Source of the DNA: Cenococcum geophilum 1.58
Taxonomy: Eukaryota; Ascomycota; Dothideomycetes; Gloniales; Gloniaceae
Length of the DNA stretch: 64,000 nucleotides
Direction of reading: 5' to 3'
NCBI GenBank assembly: GCA_001692895.1
Contig: KV748180.1
Span: forward strand, 1,544,195 to 1,608,194
Every line of letters begins with the position of its first letter. Positions within the stretch are counted from its first letter, which is position 1. The notes under the pieces were generated by a model. That model was not told where the DNA came from. It saw nothing but the letters and a program-made list of their open reading frames with translations, and did not search any database. The position numbers and the translations under genes were made by a program. Below, one piece after another: positions 38,936-51,690 of this stretch.

Positions 38936-39229
38936 AGCTAAAAACTTACCTATAGAATGTAGTGAAAATTAGATCTAGGTAGTTAACCATTTTTAGGCTA
39001 ATGTATATGCTTTTAGGTATATTCTTATAGCAGAATCCCTAAGGATCTCTATATTATTAATAAGCTAATAAGATAGGAATGGCTATAACTACCTCGCCTA
39101 CTTACCTACTCACCTACTTACCTACTTACCCGCCTTACCTACCTTATCTACCTTATCTACCTTATTTGCCTCACCTACCCCTCTACCTAAGATAATAAGT
39201 ACAGCAAGCTTTGTAATTTAGTTTCCGAA
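38936..39229. other. Upstream region of the BTB ORF with decayed minisatellite
   Basis: About 150 bases upstream of the BTB start, 39080-39190 is a run of CCTACTTACC and CTTATCTACC words, a decayed minisatellite resembling those at 27500, 34000 and 56400. Just before the ATG, the minus strand carries GGTAAGTTTTTAGCT, which resembles a 5' splice site followed by an AG. No TATA box is convincing. Confidence 0.45.
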
Positions 39230-39560
39230 GCTTATTTAATGGGCCTTGCGAGGGTTAGCTCCTCCGAGCTAGTGAGGGTTTTCTCTTAGGTGGTCGCGGA
39301 CCACGACTATGCCGCGTATGGGCTAGGATTGCACGAGCCGGGCCAGATCAGCCAGATCCCTTGCAGCTAAGATTATCCCCTATTTATAAGCGCAGACTCC
39401 ATCTAACCTGCATTACATTAACGCCAGCTCCCTACTAAAGCTTTTCTACACTTTATAAAGTACCTCTACCGCATATTAGACGTGGTGGCGCAGAGTAGGA
39501 TATTAAGGGAGAATCGGTGATTGCGTGCTATTACCTAACACTAAGCGACGCCCGTTAATT
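39230..39560. other. GC-richer, weakly mutated island
   Basis: This stretch keeps many CpG, TpG and CpA words (for example GTGGTCGCGGACCAC, a 6-base hairpin at 39290-39304, and GAGCCGGGCCAGATCAG), unlike its surroundings. It may be a more recent insertion or the end of a mobile element. No gene was found in it. Confidence 0.45.
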
Positions 39561-39785
39561 ACGCTATTTTATATTACTAGACGTTTTTTAGCTGTTTATG
39601 TTGTTGCTCCTATACTAGAGGTTTATAACATTTATCTAATAACCTATATTACTTATTTATAAAAATGTTATAAGGGAAGCTCTTATTAAACAATTAAATA
39701 CTTAAGGGGCAGTTACCAAATATATAACGCTACGCTCGGTACTTAACCAGCTCTTAGTAATTCTATTAACCTTTTAATTTATAAA

Positions 39786-40740
39786 ATGGCTTTCCAACCG
39801 TCTTTTAATAATAGTAATGCACCTATATATATCACCGACGTAGAGAATATTATTAGTTATTAATATTAGTAAGTATTTTAATATCTCCTTACCCCCCTAA
39901 ATCCTCTAAGCGACCCCCTAACTTATTCGTCATAGAATATATCTATTAACAGCTTAATTACGCGGAACTTCTTATACCCTAACGTTAGTGGGAATAGTAA
40001 GGCATCTAGTTAAACTTTTAAAAATTAAGATTAAGAGTTATATACTCCTACTCTATATATAGAAAGTCTAGAGGATAAGTTAGCGGTTAAAAGGGTATAT
40101 ATACCCCTATAAAGTGTTTTCCTTATCTAATAAGCGGTAACTATAGAAGGAAAGGGCAGCCTTATAGTAAAAGGTAGAGAAACTAAAAAGTATAGAGGCG
40201 GAGCTTATAGCTTTATAGGTATATATACCCTCCAAACTATTTTTTTAATTTAGTTAATAGAGTAGCAACTATAGAAATAAGGTAAAACCCTAGAGTAAAG
40301 GGTTAAAATAATAGAGGACGCCATAAAACTATTAGTTAAGGTTACGTTTAAAATATATCTTAAGGGAGATAAGGTATAATATATCCTCCTAGCGTAGTAT
40401 AAACTATCTAACCCAAAAGTCTAGGTTGCTGTAAGTCTTATTAAATGCTATAATAGTCTATTAAGAGACAAGCGGTAAGTTTTAGTAAATAGTAAGTATT
40501 TAAGCAGCTGTTATTCCTATTAGATTATAGGACGCTAAAAGTTAGTCTTTAAATTACTTTAGCAAATAAATAGTAGATAGGTTGTACTTACATTAGCGAC
40601 TATTACTTTTACCTTAAGAGAATGCCTTAGTGGCAGCATTTAGTTCTAATAATCTATTTAAGGTATAAGAGCGTTATATAGCTTAGCTAATCGTTATAGT
40701 TACGCATTACGTAAACTGCCCTTTTATAGTTTGGCGCGCC
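39786..40740 (+). pseudogene. Unidentified protein relic starting with ATG
   Basis: ATG 39786 begins MAFQPSFNNSNAPIYITDVE. The same phase is still protein-like at 40320 (AIKLLVKVTFKIYLKGDK) and 40500 (SSCYSY), so about 310 codons remain without a net frame change. Interruptions are TAA/TAG. The chain is mixed polar and helical, and no domain is recognised. Its 3' end meets the next relic, which is in another phase. Confidence 0.5.
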
Positions 40741-43000
40741 CTTATCTTTTAACCTAACATCAACACCCTAAGCTCCATCGCGCTTTCCGCTACCACTATC
40801 TCCCCCCTAAACTTTCCCTTATCTCTTCCCTAGCCGCATTACTTTATAAGGCCAATTAATAACATTTACTGCCCTAACTACCACTTTAAGATTTTATACT
40901 AATAATACTTATAGGCGCATGGCAGTCTCTTAAATAATCCCTTCTCTCCTACTTCTACGGCCCCTCTTCTCTAAATTTTCTCTACACGTTTTGCTCCGGC
41001 TTTACCTTTATTACTTTTAACCATTTTAGTTAAATACGCGCCTTAGTTATTATTATGCTCTTCTAGAATTAGGGTTTTACTATTAGGCCTAACTTTTTAG
41101 CATTAGCTTTAGTTACTCCGGGGAAAGCCAAAAACTAAGCTATATAGAAGCTAGAGTATAAATTCGGCGCTAGAGCTACAAAAGATAGCCAGTCTTAGCA
41201 GCTATATTAATAATATGGCTATATAGTACCAATATTTCCAGCTTAATAATTAATGCGCCTCTATTTTAACTAGCACATATATAAAAGGAGTATAGGCCGC
41301 CGCTACCTTGCTGCTCGTATAGAGTTTAATAGCTATGTTAGCTGCCATTAACCAATCTCCTAGCTAGCCTTAGTAACCTATTAAAGTCTACCTTATCCTT
41401 TCGTATACGTCCTAATAGGTTATACCTTGCCAAACTTAACGGAAATCGTCCCTAGATAAATGGCGGGCGCTATAGGTAGTTGTCAACCTACTAACTCTAT
41501 CCTTTGCGGCATTTGAATAGATCTTATATCTATAGCGCCGTATTTACCCTCCCTACTATAATAGGAAGATTGGCATGTAAGAGTAGTATTAGATTTACCG
41601 TCTACCTCTTAAACTACGGAGGATTTAAAGTATTTATCTAGCTAAAATGTCTAGAAGTCTATTATTTAGGATTATTACTTATAGAACGGACTTCCCCTTA
41701 CAATTAGTTAGACGGTACCTATATTAGCCCTTTTACTAGCCCGTTATTCCTTTAGTCCCTATATAGCACGAACTAAGATTCCCTATTTATAAGGCGGAGT
41801 AAGAGAAGTAGGTGTATTAGTATTAGCTAAACTTATACCAATAGCTATAAGACGCTAGAGGGGGGCTCCGTAGCTAAAAATTTAACAAGGGCATTATCTC
41901 TATTTAAACCATTATATTCCCTCCTATATTATATTCTATACCCCTTATATCTATATCTTAGTATCTACCTAGGCTTTAATTTCCGCTATTAATTATATAC
42001 CTTTAAGCTTTCGTCTTTAAACTATCTCTCCCAGTTTCCGTCTAGCAAGTCTCCCTACTAAAGAGCCTACGCACCTCCTTTTATTGCTCTAAAAGTAGAT
42101 TACGGCCTAGCTCTAAAGGTAACTAAAGGAGACGGCATAATCTAGAGCTTAGAACGTAGGCATATATTAAATACCTAGATAATTAAATACGCTAAGTTGT
42201 TCTAACTTTAGAAACAGGATAAGTACCCCTTTACAACGCTTAGCCTATATATTACGCCCTTAAGCAACTAAATTTATCCATTTTTTAAAAATCTAAATAA
42301 TAACACTTCTTATTACGACTTAGCTTTATTATATATAAAGCAAAGTAAGCACTATATAAAACATTTAGAAGACCTATACTAACACCTTTAGGTAATAAAG
42401 CGGCTTATTACTTTTATTATCTTCCAACCTATCCTCCTACTTATTAAACGGCGCACGAATATCTAGCCTTTCCTTAACCACCGCATCTAAAACTTTAATG
42501 TCTACCTTAAAGCGGCCACTATCTCTGGCTAGAAACTTGGGAAAGTAATAATATATAATACTAGACAACCTAAAGACGATTATACTACTTTATAGTTATT
42601 CTTCTAGGATAATACTGCCGCGCAGTACCCTTTACAGTTTGGTATACACTATTGGAAAATATAAAGTTACTAGGGATTCTAAGCTTACACCACCGCAATT
42701 TATTAAATTAAAAATAGCAGCGAATTTAAATATAGGGGATAAGTAGAGCTAGTTAATTTGTAACAATTTTTATACCTACTTATTATTTTATATATATTAG
42801 CGCTTAATAAAAATAAGATCTACCCTATACTGGGCCCCCTATATCTGCCATATCGCGATTATTTAGATAAATGCTAAGAGCTATAATAAAAGATAAATCT
42901 CTATATTTTATAGGGTAATCCTTAATATTAAACCTAGCCCTCCTAGTAATATTTTTACTCTAAAATATAAATGATTTAGCCATACTACTAGAATAAGACT
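40733..43000 (+). pseudogene. Large unidentified protein relic (about 750 codons)
   Basis: A single phase is plausible from 40733 (GAPLSFNLTSTP) to about 43000; checkpoints at 40733, 41612 and 42542 agree. Segments include LLNYGGFKVFI (41606), KGDGIIQSLERRHILNTQII-like block (about 42130) and a polar C-terminal part with GKVIIYNTRQPKDDYTTL (42540) and FKYRGQVELVN (about 42730). Stops are of the RIP type. The family is not recognised. The next relic runs towards it on the opposite strand. Confidence 0.48.
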
Positions 43001-43159
43001 TAGCCCGCTTTATATATATATCTAGCAGCAATATCCTATAACTATAGGCCTAATAAGTCCCAAGTACGGCAAGTATATTAACTTTAAATTTACTCCCTTT
43101 AAAGTACCTATACCAAATTAGTTAAAAGTATTAGACTTCTATATAACATATACTTAGAT

Positions 43160-44990
43160 TTTATAGCTTCGGTTTACATACGGTATAACTTAAGCGCCCC
43201 TATATCTCTGTCTTTACTTAGGCTTTAAACGTCTTCTTTAAGGTATTTAAGATAAGCTATTAACTTTATTAGCGAATTATTTAATATTAAGTAAGGTTTA
43301 CATATACCTTCATCGCTATTAAATAAGGACTCTTCTTTTAAGCCGCTTACTATTGCGATACTAATAATAACCCTGCCATCCTTTCTTGCGCGGAGGCATC
43401 TCTAGGGAAAAGTTTTTAGAAACTCTTCTTATTCACTTAGATTATAAAAATCCTCTAAAATAAAAATTAGATTATAGTTTAAGAATACGTTAAGAATTTA
43501 AAGCTTAAAGTATCTTAGGGGGCCCCTAGGGCATTTATTATAGCTTAGCCGCTATAATTAAAATACTAGGGAATTGGAGAGCCCTCCTATACAGATAAAT
43601 AGTAGATCTTATAGATCATCTAACGTAGCTAGGCGAACACTGCTAGAGTAGAGCGTTCTATCTATAGTGACCTTAAGAGCGCATTCCATAATCCTTAAAA
43701 ACCCCCTAGTATCCTCTATATCGTAGCCTTCTTTACAAATATCTATATATGCTTTAAAGCTTTCCGCTATAACCTATATCCTAAATAGAGGAGTTTTATT
43801 ACTAATCTTACTATAAGTGCACTAAATAAGCTTTAAAAGACTTGTTATAAGGCCCTACGCCTCTTAGGGGTTCTTTTTATTTAGTATCCCTATTAAAAGG
43901 TCGTATATTTCCCCTAGTTAACACTTAAAGAGCTAGCAAGAGAACTATTTATAATTAGTATTTAAGAGACCATCTTTAGATACTATGGCCTGCGCCTTTA
44001 TAATGGAATATTAGTCTATACTTAAACTACTACTTTAACTGCTAGACGTACTATTCTTCCTTTTAGGTTATAAAATAGTTAGACTTTAAAGGGGTAAGGT
44101 AATAGACTATAAACTTAAGGATGGTTATTAGTATAACCTTATTAACTATAAATTATTATAAGTATAGAACGGTTTACTAGCAAAGTAGCTAATACTTTAG
44201 TATAGGATGCGTTAGGTTATACACGTCTCCTTTATATCTCCTTTTATTCTTACTTATCCCAACTAATATACCCTAATCTTCCTAGCAATTACCGCACTCC
44301 ACAACTACTATAATAGTCCCGTAATTATATCTACGGTCATAGCCAGGAATTTTAATAAAGTGGATTAGATTTAGCGATTAGTCTTTATAGGTATAATGAG
44401 GAGCTACTTAGCCTTAGGTATATTAGTGTGCCTAGACTTTATAGCCTCCTTAAACGTCCTCCACACTACCTATTTTAGGGTATATCTTCCTCTACCTTTA
44501 ATAGGAGTAAAATAATGTGCATTAAAAATCTAAGATCATCTAAGATTATCCTCTAAGATTAACTCCCCGTCTTCCTCTAAAACCAACTCCCTGTCTTCCT
44601 TTAAGACCAACTCCCCGTCTTCCTCTAAGGCCATCTTCCTATCTTCTCCTATAAGGAACTTTAATAGATCCGACCCCTAATACTACTCCCCTTAAGAAAT
44701 CTAACAATCTATAATAAAAAGGTTATCTATTAGTTCCTCTAAAAGGATGCTGATTATATAATAGTCTAAGCCATTTCTAAGTAAAGTAAAGGTTAACAGT
44801 TTACCGCGTAATCCCTAGCACTTAACCTATTTTAAGAGGTTAATTACTAACTAAAGCTATCGCATAGTTCCTGGTTTATAGCTACCTTAATTAGTGTTAT
44901 CTATTTCGTTAATGCAATACCTAGCAGCATTCTTTACTTAATTAAGGAGAGTTTTCGCCTCTTCTTTTTATATATAATGACCCCCGCCCA
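43160..44990 (-). pseudogene. Unidentified minus-strand relic with eight-residue repeats
   Basis: On the minus strand, from about 44990 downward, the frame reads GVIIYKKKRRKLSLI, NRLSARDYAVN, a repeat of EDGELVLE-type units (44646-44551), KGRGRYTLK, and lower down DICKEGYDIEDTRGFLRIM (about 43720), SVRLATLDDL and LNNSLIKLIAYLKYLKEDV near 43260. Stops are TAA/TAG. Whether all of it is one gene is inferred from strand and spacing; the phase was not checked everywhere. No known domain was recognised. Confidence 0.45.
44551..44646 (-). repeat. Tandem repeat, four 24-base units
   Basis: Unit starts are 44551, 44575, 44599 and 44623. Each reads CTCTAAGACCAACTCCCCGT or a transition variant followed by CTTC. 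On the minus strand each unit encodes the eight residues EDGELVLE or a variant, which fits the surrounding frame. Confidence 0.85.
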
Positions 44991-44999
44991 AGTATTCGG

Positions 45000-45714
45000 A
45001 TATAGCTTTAACGACCGTTATAATTAATATATATCCACTACTATAACCACTAATCCTAGGTAATAATCCTTAATTAATAATAATAACTAGTATCTCTGTC
45101 TAAGTGACGATTAAAGGCAGATAGTGCGGAGTAGGAAAGGAAGCTCAAGATAGAGCTGGCGTAGGAGGTAGAGTAGGAGGTAGAGTAAGAGACGCAGAAT
45201 TATACGAATTAGATATAATTAACTTAACTATTATACCACTTAGGTAGTTAAAGTATACTAAGAGAACGAGTGCACCTTATTAATCCTTAAGCTGGTACCG
45301 ATCTTATTCTATAGCCCTGATTATATTCGTGTCCGTGTCCCTACAGAGCCAGTATAAGGCGTAGAGAATGGCCCTGCGTATGCCCTAGAATAGTAGTAAG
45401 ATATAGCTCTTATACCGAGTTTAAGTCAATATACCTCAATAGGGTAGTATAAGTTTATAGGTAACACAACCCGTAATAGAGTATTATTAACTATAAGGGT
45501 AAAAAATAGGGGCGACACCACGATTCTTATAACCTTGCCTAACTTCCTTTTCTCTATACACCTTATTATAAATAGTCCCCAAGCGTCTGGCGGAATGATC
45601 CTTCCCTTCCTATCCTCTAAATGGAATTTGTAATTCAGAATAGCATTATAAGTTTGTGGATTTTTAAACCCTTTTAATATAGTATTTCGCAGCGTCTAAA
45701 TATAGTAAATGTAA
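45000..45714. other. No confident gene
   Basis: AT-rich with some GGAGGTAGAGTAGG-type short repeats near 45160-45190. No repeat family or coding frame could be supported. Confidence 0.35.
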
Positions 45715-46500
45715 GCACCAGAAATATCTAGCTAGTTATACCTTATATATAAGGCACAAGATAATCGGATAAAGGAAATAATTGCCATACTGGTCGATAA
45801 GAGAAACATCAACGACCATTCCGTATCAGTAGGGCCTAGTAGGGCTTATAGCGTGCCTAAGTCCTTAGAAGCCCCTATAAAAGCAACGTACGTCAGAGAG
45901 GATTTTAAAGGCATCCTATTAGAGATATAAAGGCCAGAAGGCTATTAAAAAGGAAGAGTAGTTTTCATTTTCTATTAGAGCTAATAAAGTGTTGCTTAAC
46001 CTAACAGAATAAATCTAAGGCCGAGGAACTCTCTATTATATCTAAATTCAACCCTATCTAATAGCAAGTATAATTATAGGCTAAGCCGGCTAACCCTTCC
46101 CCTTTTCATACATATTAAAAGCAAGCTACTATTCTACTAAGACATCTAACACCCCTATCCAATCTACACATTCTAGAAAAGCTATAATTAGTAAATATTA
46201 TAGCTCCTTATAGGGAATGTAAGGATATAAAGGCGGGCTTATATACTTATTACGGTTAACACGCCATATTTAGCAATCCGGGTTTACAAAGACACGTCAC
46301 CCTACCTAGACGCTTTATACGCGAGAAGGGCTAGTATCTTAAATCCTAGTAGTTTTATAGGCTTAGCTCGCAAATTAATAACGATAAAAAAAGTAAACTA
46401 AGAACTGGTATGCTATATAATAACAATATTAAGCCAGCCTTTATAAAGCTATAATGGGCCTACTCCTTAGGCCTTACCTAATTTAATAATATAAATACAC
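45715..46500 (+). pseudogene. Unidentified protein relic
   Basis: A plus-strand phase reads KAQDNRIKEIIAILVDKRNI, NDHSVSVGPSRAYSVPKSLE and KATYVREDFKGILLEI, then continues with RIP-type stops to about 46500. The family was not identified. It ends about 230 bases before repeat L copy 2. Confidence 0.4.
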
Positions 46501-46734
46501 CTGCCATAATAACAGTAAAGAAACAACCTACATAACTAGCGATAAGAAAAACCTACGGCTACTATAAATAAACGAACTTTAGAGACTCCGTAAAATAGAT
46601 ATTTCAAGTAATAGTAGAACAGCTAAATATCACTACGGGTATAAAAATTAGAACTATAATACCAGCAAGGACAAAAGTGGGATCTATATAGTATTAGGCC
46701 TAATACTATAGAAATAGGGTAAATATTATAAGTG

Positions 46735-47290
46735 TGGGAGAATATAAGGTAGGAAAAATTAGCGAGGCATTAGGGCAACGGGGCAACTTATAGTTAACAT
46801 ACACCTCCAGCCACTAGGGTACAATTCTCTATATACCCCCAAGTTTCCATCCTCCCCTTATAATGCTATTAAAATTCAGATATATTTAATTAGGAACTTC
46901 CCTCTTTAGAAGCTAACGCCAGCTTCCCCAGTAAAGAGATAGTAAGCACTTCTTTTCTTTTCTTAGAGCTTAGTGCCATAAAGGTAAAGCCGTACTAAAC
47001 TTAATAGTTATTAAAGCAACCTATTAATCTTTATTAAGGCGTTAAAGGTTTCTATACTTTCTCTTAAATAGGTATCCCCTCTTATAGGGGATTGCGATCG
47101 CCAAAGGCTTACGGGCATTATAGTGGCGTCCTACTATATAGGAATAAGTACAAAAGAGAGTATTTATAGGGGTACTTAAAGTTATGTAAAGGACGCCACT
47201 AAGAACGCTAATATAGCCATAGCTACATTAGCGCTCTTAATGGCGCCCTTCGCTCTTAAACTAGGTTAACTCTATACCTCGCTACAAACC
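46735..47290 (+). repeat. Dispersed repeat L, copy 2
   Basis: Aligns with 10165-10910 and 51140-51610. It opens with GAATATAAGG, GGCAACGGGGCAACTTATAG and CACTAGGGTACAATTCTCTA, contains TAACGCCAGCTTCC and AAAGCAACCTATTAAT, and ends with the hairpin at 47195-47247. Its first about 80 bases reappear inverted at 51617-51690. Confidence 0.7.
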
Positions 47291-48649
47291 TATTCCTCTT
47301 CTTACTTAAAGAGATGCAAAGTTTATTAAATATATTTATGCCCCTAATCCCCCTAAACGACGGCGATCACTAAAAGGAGAATCTACTACTATAACCACTA
47401 CTACAATTTACCGACTAGTATATAAATAAACCACTAAAAGACCTCTAGAGTTAATACTAAACCCCAAAAGCAATTAAAAGTAAGCAGCTATATAGCTCGC
47501 ACCTTTCTACACCTACTAACCCTATAGGCATCCCGTACCTCACGTTTAACCATATACACCTCCACCGCCTATTTAATCCGCAGCCTTCCTACTTACTAGT
47601 CGCAGCTTATTTATACCCAATTAGTCTTCTATAGGTATTTAGTACAGAGGAGTAAGATTAATAATGAAAAATGCCCTAAAACCTACCGTAATATTCCAAA
47701 AAGGGTAACTTAGCTAAACTGCCCCTTAATACATCTAAACGCTATATAGAGTACTCTTACATAACATAAATAGGCTTTTCGCGTAGCCCATTAAAGGAGT
47801 TATCTATAATACTCTCCACCAACTATTAGCCGCTATAGCAATATCATAGCTTCTTATTACTAGAAACAGCCTTCCCACCTACTAAAACTACCGCTTTACT
47901 ACGTTAGCTAAAGAGCCCAATTTCCAGACTTTTCTTTTGGTCTATAACTTTAAGAGCAACTAGGAGGTATTAGCAGTAATAATTAAGTCGTACTAGGTAA
48001 GGTCTTCTTCCCTAACCCTAAACGCTTTATATTTACACTTTATAGCAAGCTGCAACATTTTAATTATACGGCTTATTATCTGCTATTATAACAATCCCTA
48101 AAAACTTCTCTAATGTCCTAAGCGCGGCAATTAAGAGCGCTATAAAATACAATTTAAATATACCGCAGCACTATTTACTATATATATTTAGATAGCAGCA
48201 AAATTCTAGCAGCGGGAAGGAAAATGCAATTTGCTATTATTTTCTAAAGTGGGCCTTTAAACAGAAGAAGTAAAAAGCGTAGATTAGTACTAGTGGGAAG
48301 CCTATACTATTAGCTATTAGAAACTAGGGTAGACTTACCTAAAGTCCATAAGAAGGCAATTTTATTATATAGTGGGAGTAATACCAAATAACCGGAGGGC
48401 TAATAAACACTTTCACCTAAGCCTATATTTAGATGGTTCTTATCTATAAGTATTTTATCCGTATATTATTATATATCTACTCTTTTCTAGTGCTTAGAGC
48501 ATACTTTAAAGTGCATCTAGCTTACTTAAGTACCATTATCATCTAATAAATTAGCCGCGAGACCTCCTTTGGTGACCTCCTAATAATAAGCATACTAGCT
48601 ATGCGCATTTACCCCACTTTATATAGTTACATTTATCTCATAGCGGCTT
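47291..48649. other. No confident gene between L2 and F2
   Basis: AT-rich. Weak minus-strand protein-like stretches occur around 47550-48000, but none could be followed. It is internal to the segment bounded by L2 and L3. Confidence 0.35.
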
Positions 48650-48990
48650 TAAGCCATCCCTAACCTTTATTGCTTATTAATTATCTTACACTCTGTTACT
48701 ATCTAGAGCATAACTAGAAGCAAGCGGTATTTGTCCGTTTATAGCCTCTAAATATACATCATGGCACCCTCCTATTTATAGTCTCGGCTTAACGCCTCGC
48801 ATATAGGCATTTACCGGTCTTTGTTATCCGCAGCAACTATATTATACCGCATACTCCTATTAGGAAACTATAAGACAGTATACGTGTCTACAATACCAGG
48901 TTGGAGATAGGGACCGTATTTAGTTAATCTAGCCTAACCCGCATACGTATAAATAGGCTCTTTAAACCCTCCTTAGCATCTAGCTTTAAT
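48650..48990 (+). repeat. Dispersed repeat F, copy 2
   Basis: Matches 14520-14830 by AACCTTTAT, AGCATAACTAGAAGCAAGCG and GGCATTTACCGGTC...CCGCAGCA. It ends about 80-150 bases before the ATG at 49069. Confidence 0.55.
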
Positions 48991-49068
48991 TATATAAGAC
49001 CTTTATCTCTGTCGCCTTGAAAATTATCTTATTATTCTACCGAAATCACCATTACCCCTCTTAATACA

Positions 49069-51113
49069 ATGGATTCTACCGCAAATGAGTAGGTATTAGG
49101 CGTTGCGAGCCATAAGAAGTTTATTGCGTCTGAAAATTATAAAACATTTAAGGATAAAGAGATTTTATCCCTAAAAGTAGGGCCCCTACTTATCTAATAT
49201 AGAGGATAAAATCCTAATATTATAGATTACAGAGGTATCTAATATAAATTTTACTACCTATCTCGTAGATATAAAGGTAACCCTTTAAGAAACCAAGTAT
49301 TAAGTAACCCTTACTATTAATAAAATATGTATAAGCCAAGGTGCGGAGCTCTTAGTTAATATAGTAGAGGGTTCCACTTTTAATATTCCTACAGAACCTA
49401 CGTTGCGAAAAGCTTATCTCGCTAGTTTTATAGCATACGGCTAAACCCTATAGAGGGTTTATAAGAGGCAACTTAAAAATATATATTCCAAAGGGAGACT
49501 ATATAGGGAAGTAGTAGTCCAGTATTTAGTGGGTTTCCTTATAGTATTAACAGTTGGTAAATATCTTGCCTTCTAGAGCTATATAGCGGGGAACTATTAA
49601 CAGATAGATATCGTATAGATACTTAAACTAAACCTTCTACTAACAGCCTATATTTCGCCCACTACAATTTAGTTACTTAATATTCTTTATTTAATGTTAA
49701 CTAGCCTAGTAGCGGCGCAGAGTAGGTCTCTAATTAGATTACCTCCCCGCTACCTTATAGCCTATATATCATTCTATCGCCGCCTTTTTGGCAAAGGTTA
49801 GTCTATTTAATACTAGCATCTATTATCTAGTTAGCCCTACTATTATTATATATAATTACATTTAAGCCCACTATAAGCGTACCCACTATCTCCGCTATAT
49901 AGGAAGATCGCTTCCCGCCCTAAAAGGTAAACTTACTTTAGGGAGTTATATACCTCAAGGGACAAACCGCTTACCCATTCTTAAATTATCGCCATAAAAA
50001 AGCTCCTTTAATGCACAGCGCTATCTTATATAAGCTTCGACCATACTGCTTAAACGGGCGAGGAAATATAAATAGGGTAAAGATCGAGCGCACCATATAG
50101 AACCTTAGCAGCAGTTTAAAGCTTTAGAGATATTTTCTGCAAAGTAAAAGCAAGCAGTAAAGAGAAACTTAATATAGCCGCAAAGATATCCACTATAGCC
50201 AGCGCTCCTTTAACAAAGAATATACCTAAACTAATTAGACGAAGTTTATGCACCCTACTATATCATTAAAGTAGTGTACTAAAGGGCCGATTGCGATCCC
50301 TGCTAGCGTATAATAACTTATTAGATTATAGGATTAAATAAAGCTACCGTATAACGGCCTCACTAAAAAAGAGGAGCTCTTAAAAAGAGGGCAAGATCTA
50401 ATTACTATCAAGTAGGTTAATATCTAGGCATTGCTATACCACTAGTAGTAACTTTAGAACACTACGGTAATGTAATAACGCTATATTATATTTAACGGCT
50501 TACGTCCTACGCTCCTAATAGCTAGGGTATAGCAATATTAGGTTCTAGTTTAATAGCATTTTTACACTAAAGCAAAGCTAATATCTTAAGCCTCTATGCC
50601 TATTAAAGTCCCTTATTAGCTACTCAAGTCCTCCATTATAGTTAACTAGGACAGCTTAGCTTCCGCTATTAAAGATAGTATCTTCTTCTATACTTCGTAT
50701 TAATCTTTTTAGTATCCGTTTTACTTAAGCAATTCTATCCAACTAACGAAATCGTCCATCCCGTCTATTCTTAGTGATTCCGTTTAATTATTTATTAACT
50801 CTAAGTTATATAACTTCTAGTAACTATCTAACTATAGCCCATTCTAGGTAAACTATATAAATACTAAAGAATTGCATAGCTTTAAGGGATTAGGGCAAAA
50901 GGCTAATATTTTCTCTATCTATAAAACAGTTAGAGTGTAGGATATATATATAGAATAGCTCCTAACCTTAATAGACTTAGGTTTAGCGAATATTATACGG
51001 AAAATCTCTTTATATTTACTTTTAAACCTCTAGTTCCAGTTATTATTAATACCCTTTTTTAAAGCCATTTAATACGCTGCCTTATATAAAAAGCTAAGAT
51101 ATTAAAGAGAGGG
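49069..51113 (+). pseudogene. Large unidentified protein relic (about 680 codons)
   Basis: ATG 49069 begins MDSTANE and then HKKFIASENYKTFKDKEIL. Checkpoints at 49069, 50014 (HSAILYKLRPYCLNGRG) and 51076 (ALYKKLRY) share one phase, so the relic has no net frame change over 2 kb, although it carries many TAA/TAG. It is Ser/Pro/Gln-rich with several short hydrophobic runs (for example LALLLLYIITF). No catalytic motif was recognised. It ends immediately before repeat L3, and repeat F2 lies just upstream, so it may be the cargo or the main gene of the element bounded by L2 and L3. Confidence 0.5.
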
Positions 51114-51139
51114 CAAAGGCTAAGGGAATTTTAGAGCGG

Positions 51140-51690
51140 GAAGAGGGACAGGTTTACTATTAAGATTTAGACACATCTAATTAAGAATTTCCCTCCCAGA
51201 AGTTAATGTTAGTTTCCCTAAAGAAGAGATAGTAAGCACTTATTTCCTTTTTTTAGAGCTAAGTACCGTAGAGGTAAAACTATATTAGACTTAGTGGTTA
51301 TTAAAGCAACCTATTGATTTTTATTAAGGCGTAAAATGTCTCTATACTTCCTCTTAAATAGGTATCTTATAGGTTAAAAGATTAATACAAAGTATCCTAA
51401 GCGTGGCTTATATAACTCTAAGGATATTATAGTCGCTTTTATAAAGGATTGTATTACAGTAGCGTCCTACTAAGGAAGGGTTAATAAAAGTGTAGGAACG
51501 GTCTAAAAGTTAGTAAGCCACTACGCCTAACGCGAAGTCTCTATAGGGATACTCGGTTATATAAAGGGCGCTTTTAGTAGCGCCTTTACTCTTAACCGGG
51601 TTAACTCTCTATCTTACTGCGTCGCAAGGGGAGGATATAGAGAATTATGCCCTAGTGGCTAAAGGTGTATATAAATATAACTAAAGGACT
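51140..51690 (+). repeat. Dispersed repeat L, copy 3, with inverted end
   Basis: Positions 51170-51610 align directly with 46880-47290 (for example AAAGCAACCTATTGAT and TAGCGTCCTACTA). The last segment, 51617-51690, is the reverse complement of the beginning of copy 2: AGAGAATTATGCCCTAGTGG here against CCACTAGGGTACAATTCTCT there. L2 and L3 together therefore have inverted termini around 4.9 kb. Confidence 0.65.

Noticed and set aside
39400-39500. Possible fifth copy of repeat L (word TAACGCCAGCTCC near 39420).
   Set aside because: The match does not extend beyond about 20 bases.
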